Below are positions 40,959 to 50,661 of a stretch of 64,000 nt of DNA, one piece after another. The notes beneath the pieces were generated by a model. The model was not told the origin of the DNA. It saw only the letters and a list, made by a program, of their open reading frames with translations, and did no database searches. Position numbers and translations under genes: made by a program. The DNA comes from Verrucomicrobiota bacterium. GTDB taxonomy: Bacteria > Verrucomicrobiota > Verrucomicrobiia > Chthoniobacterales > Terrimicrobiaceae. Location of the stretch: assembly GCA_026398275.1 (NCBI GenBank), contig JAPLTF010000069.1:21719-85718 (forward strand), read 5' to 3'. Every line of letters begins with the position of its first letter. Position 1 is the first letter of the stretch.

Positions 40959-42176
40959 CTACGTTTTGGCCGTGTTGCGACAGAGCAACGAGAGCACAAA
41001 ACCGACTGCGAGCAAAATGGCACCGAGCGCGAAGGCGTGGCCGGATGCCTGCGCGCCGTGCCGGTCTTTCAGCCAGGCGACGACTTGCGGGCCGACGATG
41101 CCGCCGGCCGACCAGGCGGTCAGGATGGCACCGTAGAGCACGGGCATCAGGCCGGGACCGAAGGTGTTCAGGACAAACGAAGGCATGACGCCAAAGCCTC
41201 CGCCGTAGCAGAGAAGGATGTAGCAGATCAGCGCGGCGAACACCCATGGGTTGCCGGTGAGCATCAGCGCGACGAAGGCGATGACCTGGGTCGCGAGCAT
41301 GAGGCGGAAGGTGTTGAGCTGGCCAAGGCGGTCGGACAGACCTCCCCATGAGAACCGGCCCAGGCCGTTGAACACGGAGCTGATCGCGATCAGGGTGGCG
41401 CCGTAGGCCGCCAGGGTGGCCGGGGAGAGGAGCGGGTTGGTTTTCTTCCACAAATCCTGAAGCAGCGGCGACTGGAAGCTGATGATCGCAATGCCGGCGA
41501 CGATGTTGCAGAAGAAAACCAGCCACATCAGGACGAACTGCCGGGACACGATCTGGGGCAGCGCTTTTTCCTTTCCGGCCAGGGACGCGGCGGCAGCCGG
41601 CGGGTTGCGGAGGAAGCACGCCGCCGCCAGGCCGATCACGCCGACGATGATGCCGATCCCTGCAAAGACTTTCGGGAGCTGGCCGGGAAACGCTGCATCA
41701 AGTGCCGGGGCGATGACTTTGCTCATCAGGAGCGCCCCGAAGCCGAACCCCATCACGACCATTCCGGTAACCAGGCCTTTCTTGTCGGGAAACCATTTTG
41801 CAGCGGTCGCGACCGGGGTGACATAGCCGAGGCCCAGGCCGATGCCGCCCACGACGCCGTAGCCGAGCCACAGGAGCGGCAACGATTTCCACTGCAGCGC
41901 CAGTGCCGCCAGCAAATAGCCGAGCCCGTAGAGCAGGCTACCGGTGACGGCAAGTTTGCGCGGGCCGAACTTCGGCAGCAGGACGCCGCCGACCGCCGCC
42001 GCCACACCAAGAAACCCGATGGCGAAACTAAATGTCCACGCGACCTGGGTGTTGCTCCAGCCGTAAGCGTCCACGAGCGGCTTCTGGAAATAACTCCAGG
42101 CATAGACCGACCCGAGGCACAACTGGAGCAGCGTGCCCATGCCGGCAATCAGCCAGCGGTTTGCGGACGCCGGCAT
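40959..42176 (-). CDS. OFA-family MFS transporter (oxalate/formate antiporter-like)
   Basis: Major-facilitator protein of 405 residues with 12 predicted helices. The N-terminal GSVYAWSYFQKPLVDAYGW and GYGVVGGIGLGLGYVTPVAT, plus the loop KWFPDKKGLVTGMVVMGFG, are OFA-family signatures. Members exchange oxalate, formate or other small monocarboxylates. There is no gap between the fhs stop and this start, so both are translated from one message, which suggests that formate (or a C1 acid) is the substrate. That is inference; related proteins carry other acids. Confidence 0.85.
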   Translation of the reverse strand: MPASANRWLIAGMGTLLQLCLGSVYAWSYFQKPLVDAYGWSNTQVAWTFSFAIGFLGVAAAVGGVLLPKFGPRKLAVTGSLLYGLGYLLAALALQWKSLPLLWLGYGVVGGIGLGLGYVTPVATAAKWFPDKKGLVTGMVVMGFGFGALLMSKVIAPALDAAFPGQLPKVFAGIGIIVGVIGLAAACFLRNPPAAAASLAGKEKALPQIVSRQFVLMWLVFFCNIVAGIAIISFQSPLLQDLWKKTNPLLSPATLAAYGATLIAISSVFNGLGRFSWGGLSDRLGQLNTFRLMLATQVIAFVALMLTGNPWVFAALICYILLCYGGGFGVMPSFVLNTFGPGLMPVLYGAILTAWSAGGIVGPQVVAWLKDRHGAQASGHAFALGAILLAVGFVLSLLCRNTAKT

Positions 42177-43865
42177 TTAGAACAACCCGACGATTTCGCC
42201 GGCTTCGTTGAGATCGATGACTTCGGCGGCCGGAACTTTTGGCAGCCCGGGCATCGTCATGATGTCCCCGAGCAAAACGACCACGAAGCCGGCTCCCGCA
42301 CTGAGTTTCACGTCGCGGATCGGGACATCGAAGTTTTTCGGGCGCCCCAGCAGGGCCGGGTCGGTGGAGAGGGAGTATTGCGTTTTCGCCATGCACACCG
42401 GCAGGTTCCCGTGCCCGGCGGCCTCGATGTCTTTGAACTTCTGCCGGACTTTGACGTCGGCCATGATGTTGTCGGCGCCGTAGATGTTTTGCGCGATGGC
42501 GCGAACTTTGTTCCAGAGGCTCATCTCGTCGGTGTAGAGGAACTGGAACTCGTTCGAGCGGGGGCGTTCGGCCAGCTCGACGACCGCGCGGGCGAGGTTT
42601 TCGGCGCCGGCTCCGCCTCGCGCCCAGTGGTCGGCCTTGATGGCCTGGACGCCGAGGGCCTTGCAGCGGTTCTCGATGACAGCAACCTCCTCGTCCGTGT
42701 CGCTGGTGAAATGGTTGATCGCGACAACAGCCGGGACGTTGAACAGGCGGATGTTTTCGAGGTGCTTCTCCAGGTTGACGATTCCTTTTTCGACGGCCGC
42801 CGGGTCGGGTTTGCCGAGGTCGGCCTTCGCGACTCCGCCGTGCATTTTGAGCGCGCGGACCGTGGCGACGAGGACGATGGCGCCGGGTTGGATGCCGGCT
42901 TTGCGGCACTTGATGTTGAGGAACTTCTCGGCCCCGAGGTCGGCGCCGAAACCGGCTTCGGTCACGGTGTAGTCGCCGAGGCGCATCGAAAGCTTGGTCG
43001 CGAGGACACTGTTGCAGCCGTGCGCGATGTTGGCAAACGGGCCGCCGTGCACAAACGCGGGATTGTTTTCCAAGGTCTGGACGAGGTTCGGCTTCAGCGC
43101 ATCCTTGAGGAGGACGGTCATCGCGCCGTGGGCCTTGAGATCGGCCGCAGTAACCGGCTTTTTATCGCGGGTGTAGGCAACGACGATCTTGCCCAGGCGC
43201 TCCCGGAGCTCCTTGAGTGACTCGGAGAGACAGAAGATCGCCATGACTTCGGATGCGACGGTGATGTCGTAGCCGGATTCGCGCGGGATGCCGTTGGCGA
43301 AGCCGCCGAGGCCGAGCGTCACGGAGCGCAGGGCGCGGTCGTTCATATCCACGACGCGGCGCCAGACCACACGGTTGACGTCGATATTCAGCGCGTTGCC
43401 CTGCTTGAGATGGTTGTCGAGCATCGCGGCGAGCAGGTTGTGCGCGGTGCCGATGGCGTGGAAGTCGCCGGTGAAATGGAGGTTGATGTCCTCCATCGGG
43501 ATGACTTGCGCGTAGCCGCCGCCGGCCGCGCCACCCTTGACGCCGAAACACGGGCCGAGAGAGGGTTCGCGCAGACAGATGATGGCGCGTTTGCCGATGC
43601 GGTTCAGGGCGTCGCCGAGGCCGACGGTCGTCGTCGTCTTGCCTTCGCCGGCCGGGGTCGGGCTGATCGCGGTCACAAGAATGAGTTTGCCCGCCGGGGC
43701 ACCGGCGAGGGAATGGAAGTAGTCGAGCGAGACCTTGGCTTTGTAGTGGCCGTATTGGTCGAGGTCTTCTTCGGGGATGTTCAGCTTTGCAGCGATTTCC
43801 CCGATCCGTTTGATTTTGGCGGCGCGGGCGATTTCGATGTCGGAAAGAACCGTTTTTTTTGTCAT
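42177..43865 (-). CDS. fhs: Formate-tetrahydrofolate ligase
   Basis: Enzyme of 562 residues that joins formate and THF with ATP to form 10-formyl-THF, the entry to the methyl branch of the Wood-Ljungdahl pathway or to formate assimilation. The P-loop [18 protein letters not shown] lies near residues 70-85; [18 protein letters not shown] and [16 protein letters not shown] follow. The length is that of the bacterial monofunctional form. It lies in the middle of a minus-strand C1 operon, 28 bases after the methyltransferase gene and immediately before the transporter gene. Confidence 0.97.
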   Translation of the reverse strand: MTKKTVLSDIEIARAAKIKRIGEIAAKLNIPEEDLDQYGHYKAKVSLDYFHSLAGAPAGKLILVTAISPTPAGEGKTTTTVGLGDALNRIGKRAIICLREPSLGPCFGVKGGAAGGGYAQVIPMEDINLHFTGDFHAIGTAHNLLAAMLDNHLKQGNALNIDVNRVVWRRVVDMNDRALRSVTLGLGGFANGIPRESGYDITVASEVMAIFCLSESLKELRERLGKIVVAYTRDKKPVTAADLKAHGAMTVLLKDALKPNLVQTLENNPAFVHGGPFANIAHGCNSVLATKLSMRLGDYTVTEAGFGADLGAEKFLNIKCRKAGIQPGAIVLVATVRALKMHGGVAKADLGKPDPAAVEKGIVNLEKHLENIRLFNVPAVVAINHFTSDTDEEVAVIENRCKALGVQAIKADHWARGGAGAENLARAVVELAERPRSNEFQFLYTDEMSLWNKVRAIAQNIYGADNIMADVKVRQKFKDIEAAGHGNLPVCMAKTQYSLSTDPALLGRPKNFDVPIRDVKLSAGAGFVVVLLGDIMTMPGLPKVPAAEVIDLNEAGEIVGLF

Positions 43866-43893
43866 GTTTGGTAGTGGGTAAAGGGCGAGGCGA

Positions 43894-44760
43894 TTACTCG
43901 GCGTAGTATTCCTGCACGCGCATGATGACGTCGTAGCCCTCGAGCTTCAGGCAGTCGTTCAGGCAGAGCATGGCCGGGTGATCGGGTGGCAGCAGCTCGT
44001 ATTTGCGTTTGACGGAACCGATGACGTGGTCCATGCCCAGCGGCACGCTGAGGGTCAGGAAAGCGCTTTCCAGCGGTCCCTTGGTGGGAGATCCATCGGC
44101 TCGCTTGGTCGGGAGCATGACACTGAAATTGCTCAAACCCACCGACATGTGAACGCCCTTGAGGGCAGGGTCGGCGTGGATCAGGCGAATGGCTCCCATG
44201 AGGCAGTGAAACCGGCCCTCGGAGTCGGCCCCGATGGGCGCGATGGCGGGATCAATGATGCACTGGTCCACCGGAATCCCGTGTCTCCCGGCTTCGGCAA
44301 CAAGCTCCTTTGCGGTCCGGTAAACTTCCTCGGCGGTGTGATTGGGTTTTCCAACTCCGTTTTCCACACTTTCGGAAGCCAGCAGGATCGGCATGAACGG
44401 CATGATCTTGGTGAGCCCGAACATTTCCGTCCGCAGCGGAGAAATGGAGTTGAGAACCGGGATCCTCCCGCCGGCCCTGGCGCTGTCGTAGGCCTTGAGT
44501 CCGGTCTCGGCCATGGCAGGATCGGGCGTGTCAATGGAGAGGGGCTTCGTGGTAACGCTTTGAACCTGCCGGACCATCTCCGCCAGAAAATCACCGGAGC
44601 GCGGACCGACGTTGACGTCAATATATCCGGCACCGCCGGCGTCCTGAGAGACGGCCAGTTCCTTCAGGCTGGCAATGTCATTCTCCTCGAAAAATTTATG
44701 GGTGGAGGGAACCGAATCGTTGATCGATTCGCCGATGATGGTCAGGTTTGGGATGGGCAT
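43894..44760 (-). CDS. Methyltetrahydrofolate methyltransferase-like protein (AcsE/MeTr family, pterin-binding)
   Basis: Protein of 288 residues of the DHPS/MeTr barrel. Landmarks: [52 protein letters not shown] and [11 protein letters not shown]; the last aligns with the GLSN segment that binds the pterin in acetogen AcsE. In acetogens this enzyme moves the methyl group from methyl-THF to the corrinoid iron-sulfur protein. Here no corrinoid protein or CODH/ACS is in the window, so the acceptor is unknown. It lies between an MTHFR gene and fhs. Confidence 0.85.
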   Translation of the reverse strand: MPIPNLTIIGESINDSVPSTHKFFEENDIASLKELAVSQDAGGAGYIDVNVGPRSGDFLAEMVRQVQSVTTKPLSIDTPDPAMAETGLKAYDSARAGGRIPVLNSISPLRTEMFGLTKIMPFMPILLASESVENGVGKPNHTAEEVYRTAKELVAEAGRHGIPVDQCIIDPAIAPIGADSEGRFHCLMGAIRLIHADPALKGVHMSVGLSNFSVMLPTKRADGSPTKGPLESAFLTLSVPLGMDHVIGSVKRKYELLPPDHPAMLCLNDCLKLEGYDVIMRVQEYYAE

Positions 44761-44809
44761 AGGTGTTGGAAATGTGTCGAACTTCGGGTTTCACGGAGTC
44801 CTTTCGGCA

Positions 44810-46435
44810 TCAGCTTTTTTTCGGTTCCGCCGGGGTGCCGTTCGTTTCCGGAGCCGGATTGGCGGGGACGGCGACATGATGGTGGTCGCGGCCGAGAAAG
44901 TTGTTGGCCCAGGCGGAGGTGTGACCGAGAGCGGGGTTGGCGAAGACCGCCGGGCCGTCGAGCATCTGCTTGGATTCGCCGTAAAACTTCAGCCGGTCAT
45001 AGGCGCGCGCCCAGAGGCAATCCTTGTCATCCAGTTCGCAGCGCCCTTCGCTGGAGCCGCCGCACGGGCCGTTGCGCGCCACCTTGGAACAGGAAGCGCG
45101 CGGGCAGAGATAGCCGGTGTCCGGCAGGGAACAATCGCCGCAATCCTGGCAGCCATACATCAGCGTCTTGGAAAGATGCTCGACCCCGTGCAGCGTCTTC
45201 AACGTCTGCTTGCGGTCGCCCTTTTCCAGGCCGCCGTAAATCTTCTGCAACAATGGAAACAGGTTCTTCCCGGGGGTAAACGCCAGCGAGTGAACCAGGC
45301 GGGTCAGCCGGTAGTTCCATGTGACGTCAGCCGCTTTGGGCGGGGCTTGCAGAGACTGGAGATAGGCCTGGTTGAGCCGCTCGCCATCCCCGAGGCCGGT
45401 CCCCGCGTCCTTTTCGAAAAGATAAAATTCGTCGGGCTTCGAAAATTGGATTTCCCTGGCGAATTCCTTCCAGTCCTCCGCGCCGAAGCTTTCCGCCAGA
45501 TCGATGATTTGCGCGAACGACTCAGCCTTGTGCACCCCGCCCAGGTAGCCTCCGGCAAAGCCCAGCCCTTTAAAGACCGCCAGTTGCTTGGCGGCCAGCT
45601 CCATGAACCAGGCCCGGCCCTTGTCCGGTCCCGCCGCGTATTTTTCCACCTGCGCGTAAAGGGCGTCGCTCACCACGCAGCCGGGGATTTTGTTTTTGTG
45701 AAACAGCCCGGCCACCATCTTGTTCAGCACATAAACATTGCCGATGACGGGTTTCGCAAGGTTCGCCCATTCCAGGAACAATTTGATCTCGTGAAATTTC
45801 CGCATGTCGTAGCCGAGCTGCGGAACGACCCACTGAGCGCCTTCCTGGATTTTGCGGGCCAGCTTGAAATATTGCGGCATCAGCTCCCGCTCCTGCCGCT
45901 TGAACGGCGACACCGCGCAGCCGATGAAAAAATTCGTCTTGGGCAGCTTCTCCGTTTTTCCATTCGGCCGGGAGACTTCCAGCCCCTCGTTCATCGCGTG
46001 GAGCATGGAAACCAGGCTCACGGAATCCAGGTCAAACACCGGCATGGCGCGTCCCTGGAACCCCGCCACCGGATAGTCCCCGGTCAGTGCCAGGATGTTG
46101 TCAAACCCCTCCGCCGCATACCGCCAGGCGGCGGACTCGAGACCGTTCCGGTTGAGGTCCTTGCAGGTGAGATGGATGACCATCTCTTTTCCGGCGGGCT
46201 TGAGAAGATTGGCCAGCCAGTCCGCCGGCAGCATCGGATTGCCGCCGGGATTATCGGTGATCGAGACCCACCCGATCCGCGGGTCAGCCGCCAGCGCCTC
46301 GCCCAGCTCAACGAGCTTCGGTCGCTGGTCGGGTTCGGGAATGCCGCGCGTCGTCACCAGCTCGGCCCCGTAGATAAAACGGCCCGCACCCAGTGTCTGG
46401 CAGAAAGTCAAATTGTCTTTGGGGGGAAACATCAT
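44810..46435 (-). CDS. Methylene-THF reductase with MetV-type Cys-rich C-terminal domain
   Basis: Protein of 541 residues. The first ~300 form a MetF-type flavin barrel (RFIYGAELVTTRGIPEPD, VSITDNPGGNPM, NILALTGDYPVAG). The C-terminal third holds YGCQDCGDCSLPDTGYLC, then RASCSKVARNGPCGGSSEG and CELDDKDC, the MTHFR_C domain known from acetogen MetV. Fusion in one chain suggests iron-sulfur or zinc-dependent electron input to the reductase. A His/Pro-rich tail (GRDHHHVAVPANPAPE) ends the protein. It is the first gene of the C1 operon; nearby metabolism makes methyl-THF its product. Confidence 0.88.
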   Translation of the reverse strand: MMFPPKDNLTFCQTLGAGRFIYGAELVTTRGIPEPDQRPKLVELGEALAADPRIGWVSITDNPGGNPMLPADWLANLLKPAGKEMVIHLTCKDLNRNGLESAAWRYAAEGFDNILALTGDYPVAGFQGRAMPVFDLDSVSLVSMLHAMNEGLEVSRPNGKTEKLPKTNFFIGCAVSPFKRQERELMPQYFKLARKIQEGAQWVVPQLGYDMRKFHEIKLFLEWANLAKPVIGNVYVLNKMVAGLFHKNKIPGCVVSDALYAQVEKYAAGPDKGRAWFMELAAKQLAVFKGLGFAGGYLGGVHKAESFAQIIDLAESFGAEDWKEFAREIQFSKPDEFYLFEKDAGTGLGDGERLNQAYLQSLQAPPKAADVTWNYRLTRLVHSLAFTPGKNLFPLLQKIYGGLEKGDRKQTLKTLHGVEHLSKTLMYGCQDCGDCSLPDTGYLCPRASCSKVARNGPCGGSSEGRCELDDKDCLWARAYDRLKFYGESKQMLDGPAVFANPALGHTSAWANNFLGRDHHHVAVPANPAPETNGTPAEPKKS

Positions 46436-46880
46436 ACTCCATCAACTCCATGCGATGCTACGCTCAGGACTGCCCTTCGCCATGGAAACGCTGCATCGCC
46501 ATAAGGTCATGAGCCTGCCCGGAAGGACTTTCAAAGTCAAACATTTCCATGGCGTTCCATGGCGTTATGGCGTTTGGGCGATTAAATGTGGGTGCAGTTG
46601 GATGCAAGGCTTGGTAGATGACGTCCCCGGCCCGCCGCTTCGGTCAGCCCGGAGGTCTGCCCCTACCTTTTACGATGAACCTGACCCGGTTTTGATCGCA
46701 CCCATGGCGTTTGTCCATGGCGTTTTGCTTTTCTGATTCTCAATCCGCAAGCGGTGCTTTATCATGTTTCCCAGTGGCTACCGTGACCAAACATGTCCTT
46801 GCAACGAAGATCAGCAATGAAACCGCCACCCTTCAGCACAGGGCAAATGCGAAGCCGGATGAGCCGCGATCCAGAAGATA
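46436..46880. other. Intergenic region upstream of metF and hypA, 445 bases
   Basis: Region between two divergent operons. It carries promoters for both, the family A repeat at 46613-46667, and five copies of the nonamer CATGGCGTT or a one-base variant (46548, 46558, 46566, 46703, 46716). No open frame with a known domain was seen. No SAM or THF riboswitch structure was recognised by eye. Confidence 0.45.
46613..46667. repeat. REP-like palindromic repeat, family A, copy 2
   Basis: GGTAG, then ACGTCCCCGGCCCGCCG, then CGGTCAGCCCGGAGGTCTG and CCCTACC. It matches the copy at 20496-20563 except for a shorter left arm. It lies in the divergent promoter region between the C1 and hydrogenase maturation genes. 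Confidence 0.55.
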
Positions 46881-47222
46881 ATGCACGAAGTTTCGATCAT
46901 GGCGGAAGCGGTGCGGATGGCCGTGGAATCGGCGCAGGCCGCCGGTGCCGGGCGCATCACCGGGCTGCGGCTGCGTGTGGGCGCGTTGAGCGGCGCGGTT
47001 CCGGATGCGATGCGGTTCGCGTGGGATGTGGTCAGCCGCGACACCATCGCGGCGGGGGCGAGGCTGGAGATCGAACCGGTGCCGGCGGCGGGCTGGTGCG
47101 CGACGTGCCGGGCGGAATTTGCGTGTGCGGATTTTTTTAACGAATGTCCCCGGTGCCATAATGTGAGCGGCGAGTTGCGGCGCGGGAGAGAACTGGATAT
47201 CGCCTCAGTGGAGATGAATTGA
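46881..47222 (+). CDS. hypA: Hydrogenase nickel incorporation protein HypA
   Basis: Protein of 113 residues that delivers nickel to hydrogenase precursors. It begins [19 protein letters not shown], with the nickel-binding His2-Glu3, and carries the zinc site CATC and CPRC in [21 protein letters not shown]. Length typical. It is followed after one base by hypB. It is read divergently from the C1 operon; its promoter must lie in the 445-base gap upstream. Confidence 0.96.
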   Translation: MHEVSIMAEAVRMAVESAQAAGAGRITGLRLRVGALSGAVPDAMRFAWDVVSRDTIAAGARLEIEPVPAAGWCATCRAEFACADFFNECPRCHNVSGELRRGRELDIASVEMN

Positions 47223-47223
47223 T

Positions 47224-48003
47224 ATGTGCAAAGAATGCGGATGCGGACTCGGCGGTGACGACGTGAAGATCGGCGGGCATTCCCGCCATCACGGTCATTC
47301 CCACGGCCACAGTCACGGACACGAACACCATCACGGGCACAGCCATGCGCCGATCAAGCTGGACCTCAACCGTTCGCTCATGGAGAAGAACGACCGCCTG
47401 GCGGAGCGGAATCGCGGATTCTTCAAGGCGAAGAAGCTGCTTGTGCTGAATGTGGTCTCCTCGCCCGGCTCGGGAAAAACCACGTTCATCCGTGAGACGG
47501 CGGCGCAGCTTGCGGGCAAATTGCGAGTGGGCGTCATCGTCGGGGATCTGGCCACAGACAACGACGCGGCGCGCTTGCGGGAGGCCGGCATTCCGGTGGT
47601 GCAAATCACCACGGGAGCGGTTTGTCATCTGGATGCGGACATGGTTTCCAAGGCGGCGGCGCAGCTCGATCTCGACAAGGTGGATGTGCTGGTGATTGAA
47701 AATGTCGGCAACCTTGTCTGCCCGGCAGACTACGACCTCGGCGAAGATTTGCGCGTGGTGCTGTTGTCCACGACCGAGGGGGAGGACAAGCCGCTCAAGT
47801 ATCCGCCGATGTTTCACTCGGCGCAGGTCGCCGTCATCACGAAGACCGATATCGCCGCCGCCGCGGGATTTGATCGCGAACAGGCGCTGGGGAATCTCAG
47901 GCGCGTGAGCCATCACGCGGAAATCTTTGAGCTGTCCTCGAAGACCGGGCAGGGGATGCAGGCCTGGCTGGATTTCCTGGTGAAGCAGCGGGGGGAAGGT
48001 TAA
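47224..48003 (+). CDS. hypB: Hydrogenase nickel incorporation GTPase HypB with His-rich nickel-storage region
   Basis: GTPase of 259 residues that releases nickel for insertion. N-terminal CKECGCG metal site, then a His-rich tract with 14 histidines between residues 19 and 42, likely storing nickel. The G-domain has the P-loop [10 protein letters not shown] and [11 protein letters not shown], with TKTDIAAA for guanine recognition. Converges on the endopeptidase gene, with only 11 bases between. Confidence 0.97.
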   Translation: MCKECGCGLGGDDVKIGGHSRHHGHSHGHSHGHEHHHGHSHAPIKLDLNRSLMEKNDRLAERNRGFFKAKKLLVLNVVSSPGSGKTTFIRETAAQLAGKLRVGVIVGDLATDNDAARLREAGIPVVQITTGAVCHLDADMVSKAAAQLDLDKVDVLVIENVGNLVCPADYDLGEDLRVVLLSTTEGEDKPLKYPPMFHSAQVAVITKTDIAAAAGFDREQALGNLRRVSHHAEIFELSSKTGQGMQAWLDFLVKQRGEG

Positions 48004-48014
48004 ACCCGGCGGGC

Positions 48015-48491
48015 TCAGCGGACGAGCAATTGGATTTTCTTCACGGCTTCGGCAAAGCCATGCCGGGCTGCGGGGGTGAGGTCTTCGCTGAATTCCATTT
48101 TCTCAGCAGGGATCGTCAGCCACCACGCGCGGGGCACATGGCCAAAGACATCGCGGGAGAGCGCAAGCATGGTGCGCGGGTCGGCGGCGTGGGCCATGAG
48201 CTGCGGGGTGTCGCCGGGTTCCAGCTGGCGGAACCGGACTTCATTCGGCGCATCCACGGCGGCGTCCACAAAGATCACGGTGTCGGCCAGGGCAATCGGA
48301 TCGGCGTGTTCGGGCGAGAGTTGCTGGCAGACAAGCGTGCGGACACCGGGCAGATGCAATGCCTCCACCGCCTCGGCCACGCGCGGGCCGACGCCGTCAT
48401 CGCCGCGCAGCGTGTTGCCGTAGCCGATGACGAGGAGCGCGTGCTTCTGCCCGCTTCGGCTTTCGACCGGTTCTGGCTCGGAGCTTTTCAT
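48015..48491 (-). CDS. hoxW: Hydrogenase maturation endopeptidase (HoxW/HyaD/HycI family)
   Basis: Protein of 158 residues that trims the C-terminal extension of the large subunit after nickel insertion. The family start is VIGYGNTLRGDDGVGPRVAEAV, with the nickel-recognising aspartate, followed by VFVDAAVDAP-type sequence (IFVDAAVDAPNEV) and a histidine in QLMAHAADP. It lies at the end of the hyp-hox operon, 52 bases after hoxH, so it should be specific for this hydrogenase. The exact name within the family is by context. Confidence 0.9.
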   Translation of the reverse strand: MKSSEPEPVESRSGQKHALLVIGYGNTLRGDDGVGPRVAEAVEALHLPGVRTLVCQQLSPEHADPIALADTVIFVDAAVDAPNEVRFRQLEPGDTPQLMAHAADPRTMLALSRDVFGHVPRAWWLTIPAEKMEFSEDLTPAARHGFAEAVKKIQLLVR

Positions 48492-48543
48492 GGAGTCAGG
48501 CCGCTTTCACGCTGAACCGGGGCAAAGCACGCGCTCCTCAAAA

Positions 48544-49971
48544 TCACCCGCGCGTCAGTTCATCCAGCACTTTTCCACCGGCCCCGATCAGCTGGACGCG
48601 CATCGGCATCTGGCCGACGGCGTGGGTCGAGCAACTCAGGCACGGGTCGTAGCAGCGGATGCCGTGTTCCACGCGGTTGAGAAGCGGCTCGGGAATCTGC
48701 TGGCTGCCGTTGATGTAATGCCGCGCGATCTGAGCGACGGTCTGGTTCATCGCCAGGTTGTTCTGGCCGGTGGCGACGATGAGATTCACTTTTTCGAGCA
48801 GGCCGTTGCGGTCCACGGTGTAATCGTGGAAGAGCGTGCCGCGCGGGGCTTCGCTCGCGCCCACGCCGCGCAGGCTGTTGATGCCGGCATCGGCACGGAG
48901 GTAGTCGCCCAAAATCTCCGGATCGTCCATGGAGCGCTCGATGTATTCGAGGCTCGCAAGGATTTCGATGAGGCGCGCATAGTGGTAGAGGAACGACGAC
49001 GTGACGGCGCCGCGCCCCATCATTTTGAATGTCTTCAACTCGGCGTCCGCTTTGGGCACGCCCATGCGCTGGCAGACGTTGAGGCGCGCGAGCGGGCCGA
49101 CGCGGTAGATGCCCGCCGGGAAACCGAGCGGCAAATAATAGGGCGACTTGAGATACGAACTGTTCTGCACGGATTCGCCGATGACTTCGTGATACTTCTG
49201 CGGGTCAACCTGGTCGGCGATGATGCTGCCGCTGCTGTCGGTGAAACGGAGCTTGCCGCCGTGATGTTCCCACGTTCCGTCCTCGGCCACGAGGCCCATG
49301 AACAGCGACGGGAAGTTGCCGAAGATCTGGATTTCGCGCTGGTGGGTCTCCATCGTTTTCTTCCACAAATTCAACGCGGCCTCCGTCGTGGCGTAAGCTT
49401 CGGGCAGCCAGAGGCGGATGCGCTCGCGGCCTTCCACGCTCAACGGGCTGCGCACACCGCCGGGCACGGCCCAGGAGGGATGCACCTTGCGTCCGCCGAG
49501 GATCTCGATGACTTCCTGGCCGAACTGGCGCAGGCGGATGCCGGCGCGGGCGAGATCTTTGTTCGAGGCGATGATGCCGAAAACATTGCGCTGCGGCTGG
49601 GGCGTGTCCCAGCCGAGCAAAAAGTCGGGCGCGCTCAAATGGAAGAAACTCAACGCGTGGCTCTGCACCATCTGCCCGAGGTTCATCAGGCGGCGCAGCT
49701 TGTCGGCGGTGGGCGGGATATTGACAGCCATGATGGCGTCGCCGGCCTTGGCGGATGCGAGCAGGTGGCTGACGGGGCAGATGCCGCAGATGCGCGGGGT
49801 GATGGCAGGCATCTCGGCGAACGGCCGCCCCTCGCAGAATTTCTCGAAGCCGCGGAACTCGACGACGTGGAACTCGGCGTCGGACACGTGGCCTGCGTCG
49901 TCCACGTAAATGCTGATCTTGGCGTGGCCCTCGATGCGGGTCACCGGGTCAATGACGATGCGTTTGGACAT
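48544..49971 (-). CDS. hoxH: NAD(P)-linked [NiFe] hydrogenase large subunit (HoxH-like)
   Basis: Catalytic subunit of 475 residues. The N-terminal nickel ligands are in [19 protein letters not shown]; the C-terminal ligands are in [16 protein letters not shown] tail of about 25 residues after the His ([18 protein letters not shown]...) would be cut by the endopeptidase. These motifs match group 3 bidirectional enzymes, best 3d. The upstream gene is the small subunit, 9 bases away. With HoxEFU it couples H2 to NAD(P)H. Confidence 0.95.
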   Translation of the reverse strand: MSKRIVIDPVTRIEGHAKISIYVDDAGHVSDAEFHVVEFRGFEKFCEGRPFAEMPAITPRICGICPVSHLLASAKAGDAIMAVNIPPTADKLRRLMNLGQMVQSHALSFFHLSAPDFLLGWDTPQPQRNVFGIIASNKDLARAGIRLRQFGQEVIEILGGRKVHPSWAVPGGVRSPLSVEGRERIRLWLPEAYATTEAALNLWKKTMETHQREIQIFGNFPSLFMGLVAEDGTWEHHGGKLRFTDSSGSIIADQVDPQKYHEVIGESVQNSSYLKSPYYLPLGFPAGIYRVGPLARLNVCQRMGVPKADAELKTFKMMGRGAVTSSFLYHYARLIEILASLEYIERSMDDPEILGDYLRADAGINSLRGVGASEAPRGTLFHDYTVDRNGLLEKVNLIVATGQNNLAMNQTVAQIARHYINGSQQIPEPLLNRVEHGIRCYDPCLSCSTHAVGQMPMRVQLIGAGGKVLDELTRG

Positions 49972-49980
49972 AAACTTGGT

Positions 49981-50526
49981 TCAACCAAACTTGATCTGTT
50001 TGCCTTCGAGGTTCGGTTTGACGCCGCTCAGCATCTGCGAGACGAGCGCCTTGATGTGCGCGGCGGGCGGCGGGCAACCGGGCAGAAAATGCTCGACATG
50101 CACGACTTCATGAACGGGCATCACGCGCTCCAGCAACTGCGGCACGATGCCGTCGGCTTTCGGGAGGCAGGGGTTGTCCTGGGCGTTCTCGATGTAGGCG
50201 CGCTGCAGCACGCTTTCGGTGTTCCCGAGGCCGAGCTGGTTGCGGATGGCGGGCACGTTGGCCGTCACCGCGCAATCGCCGAAGGACACGAGCACTTTCG
50301 TGCGCTGGCGGATTTTGTGGAGCAGCTCCAGGTTGTCCTCGTTGCAGATTGCGCCTTCGATGAGGCACACATCCACGCTCCCGGGATAATCCTTCATGTC
50401 CACGACCGGGCTGTAAACGATGTCCACCAGATCCACGAGGTCGATGAGAAACTCGTCGAGGTCGAGGAACGACATGTGGCAGCCGGAGCAGCCGCCAAAC
50501 CAAACTGTGGCTAATCGAACTTTCAT
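49981..50526 (-). CDS. hoxY: [NiFe] hydrogenase small subunit (HoxY-like)
   Basis: Small subunit of 181 residues without a twin-arginine signal, so it is cytoplasmic. Cysteines for a proximal [4Fe-4S] cluster are in WFGGCSGCHMSFLDL, LIEGAICNEDN, SFGDCAVTAN and FLPGCPPPA. The short form lacking medial and distal clusters is typical of HoxY in group 3d. It is separated from hoxU by 135 bases containing TTCGG-type repeats and from hoxH by 9 bases. Confidence 0.95.
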   Translation of the reverse strand: MKVRLATVWFGGCSGCHMSFLDLDEFLIDLVDLVDIVYSPVVDMKDYPGSVDVCLIEGAICNEDNLELLHKIRQRTKVLVSFGDCAVTANVPAIRNQLGLGNTESVLQRAYIENAQDNPCLPKADGIVPQLLERVMPVHEVVHVEHFLPGCPPPAAHIKALVSQMLSGVKPNLEGKQIKFG

Positions 50527-50583
50527 GATTCAGTGGCAAATCGGAAATTTGAAAGAGGCCCGGAGCCCGAACAGGGCGGCCGG

Positions 50584-50660
50584 ACGCCGGGGGATTCGGA
50601 TTTCGATTTTCGGTATTCGGATTTCATTCGGTTTTCGGGAATTCGGTTTTCGGGTTTTTC
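50584..50660. repeat. Degenerate TTCGG-rich tandem repeat between hoxU and hoxY
   Basis: About 75 bases composed of repeated TTCGG/TTTTCGGG units, for example GGATTTCGATTTTCGGTATT and CGGTTTTCGGGAATTCGG. The period is irregular and there are no unique spacers of constant length, so it is not CRISPR. It interrupts an otherwise tight operon. It might be a slippage-born filler or a structured leader of hoxY. Confidence 0.5.
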
Positions 50661-50661
50661 T

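Noticed and set aside
50584-50660. Possible CRISPR array from TTCGG repeats
   Set aside because: Units are short, irregular and without unique spacers of constant length.
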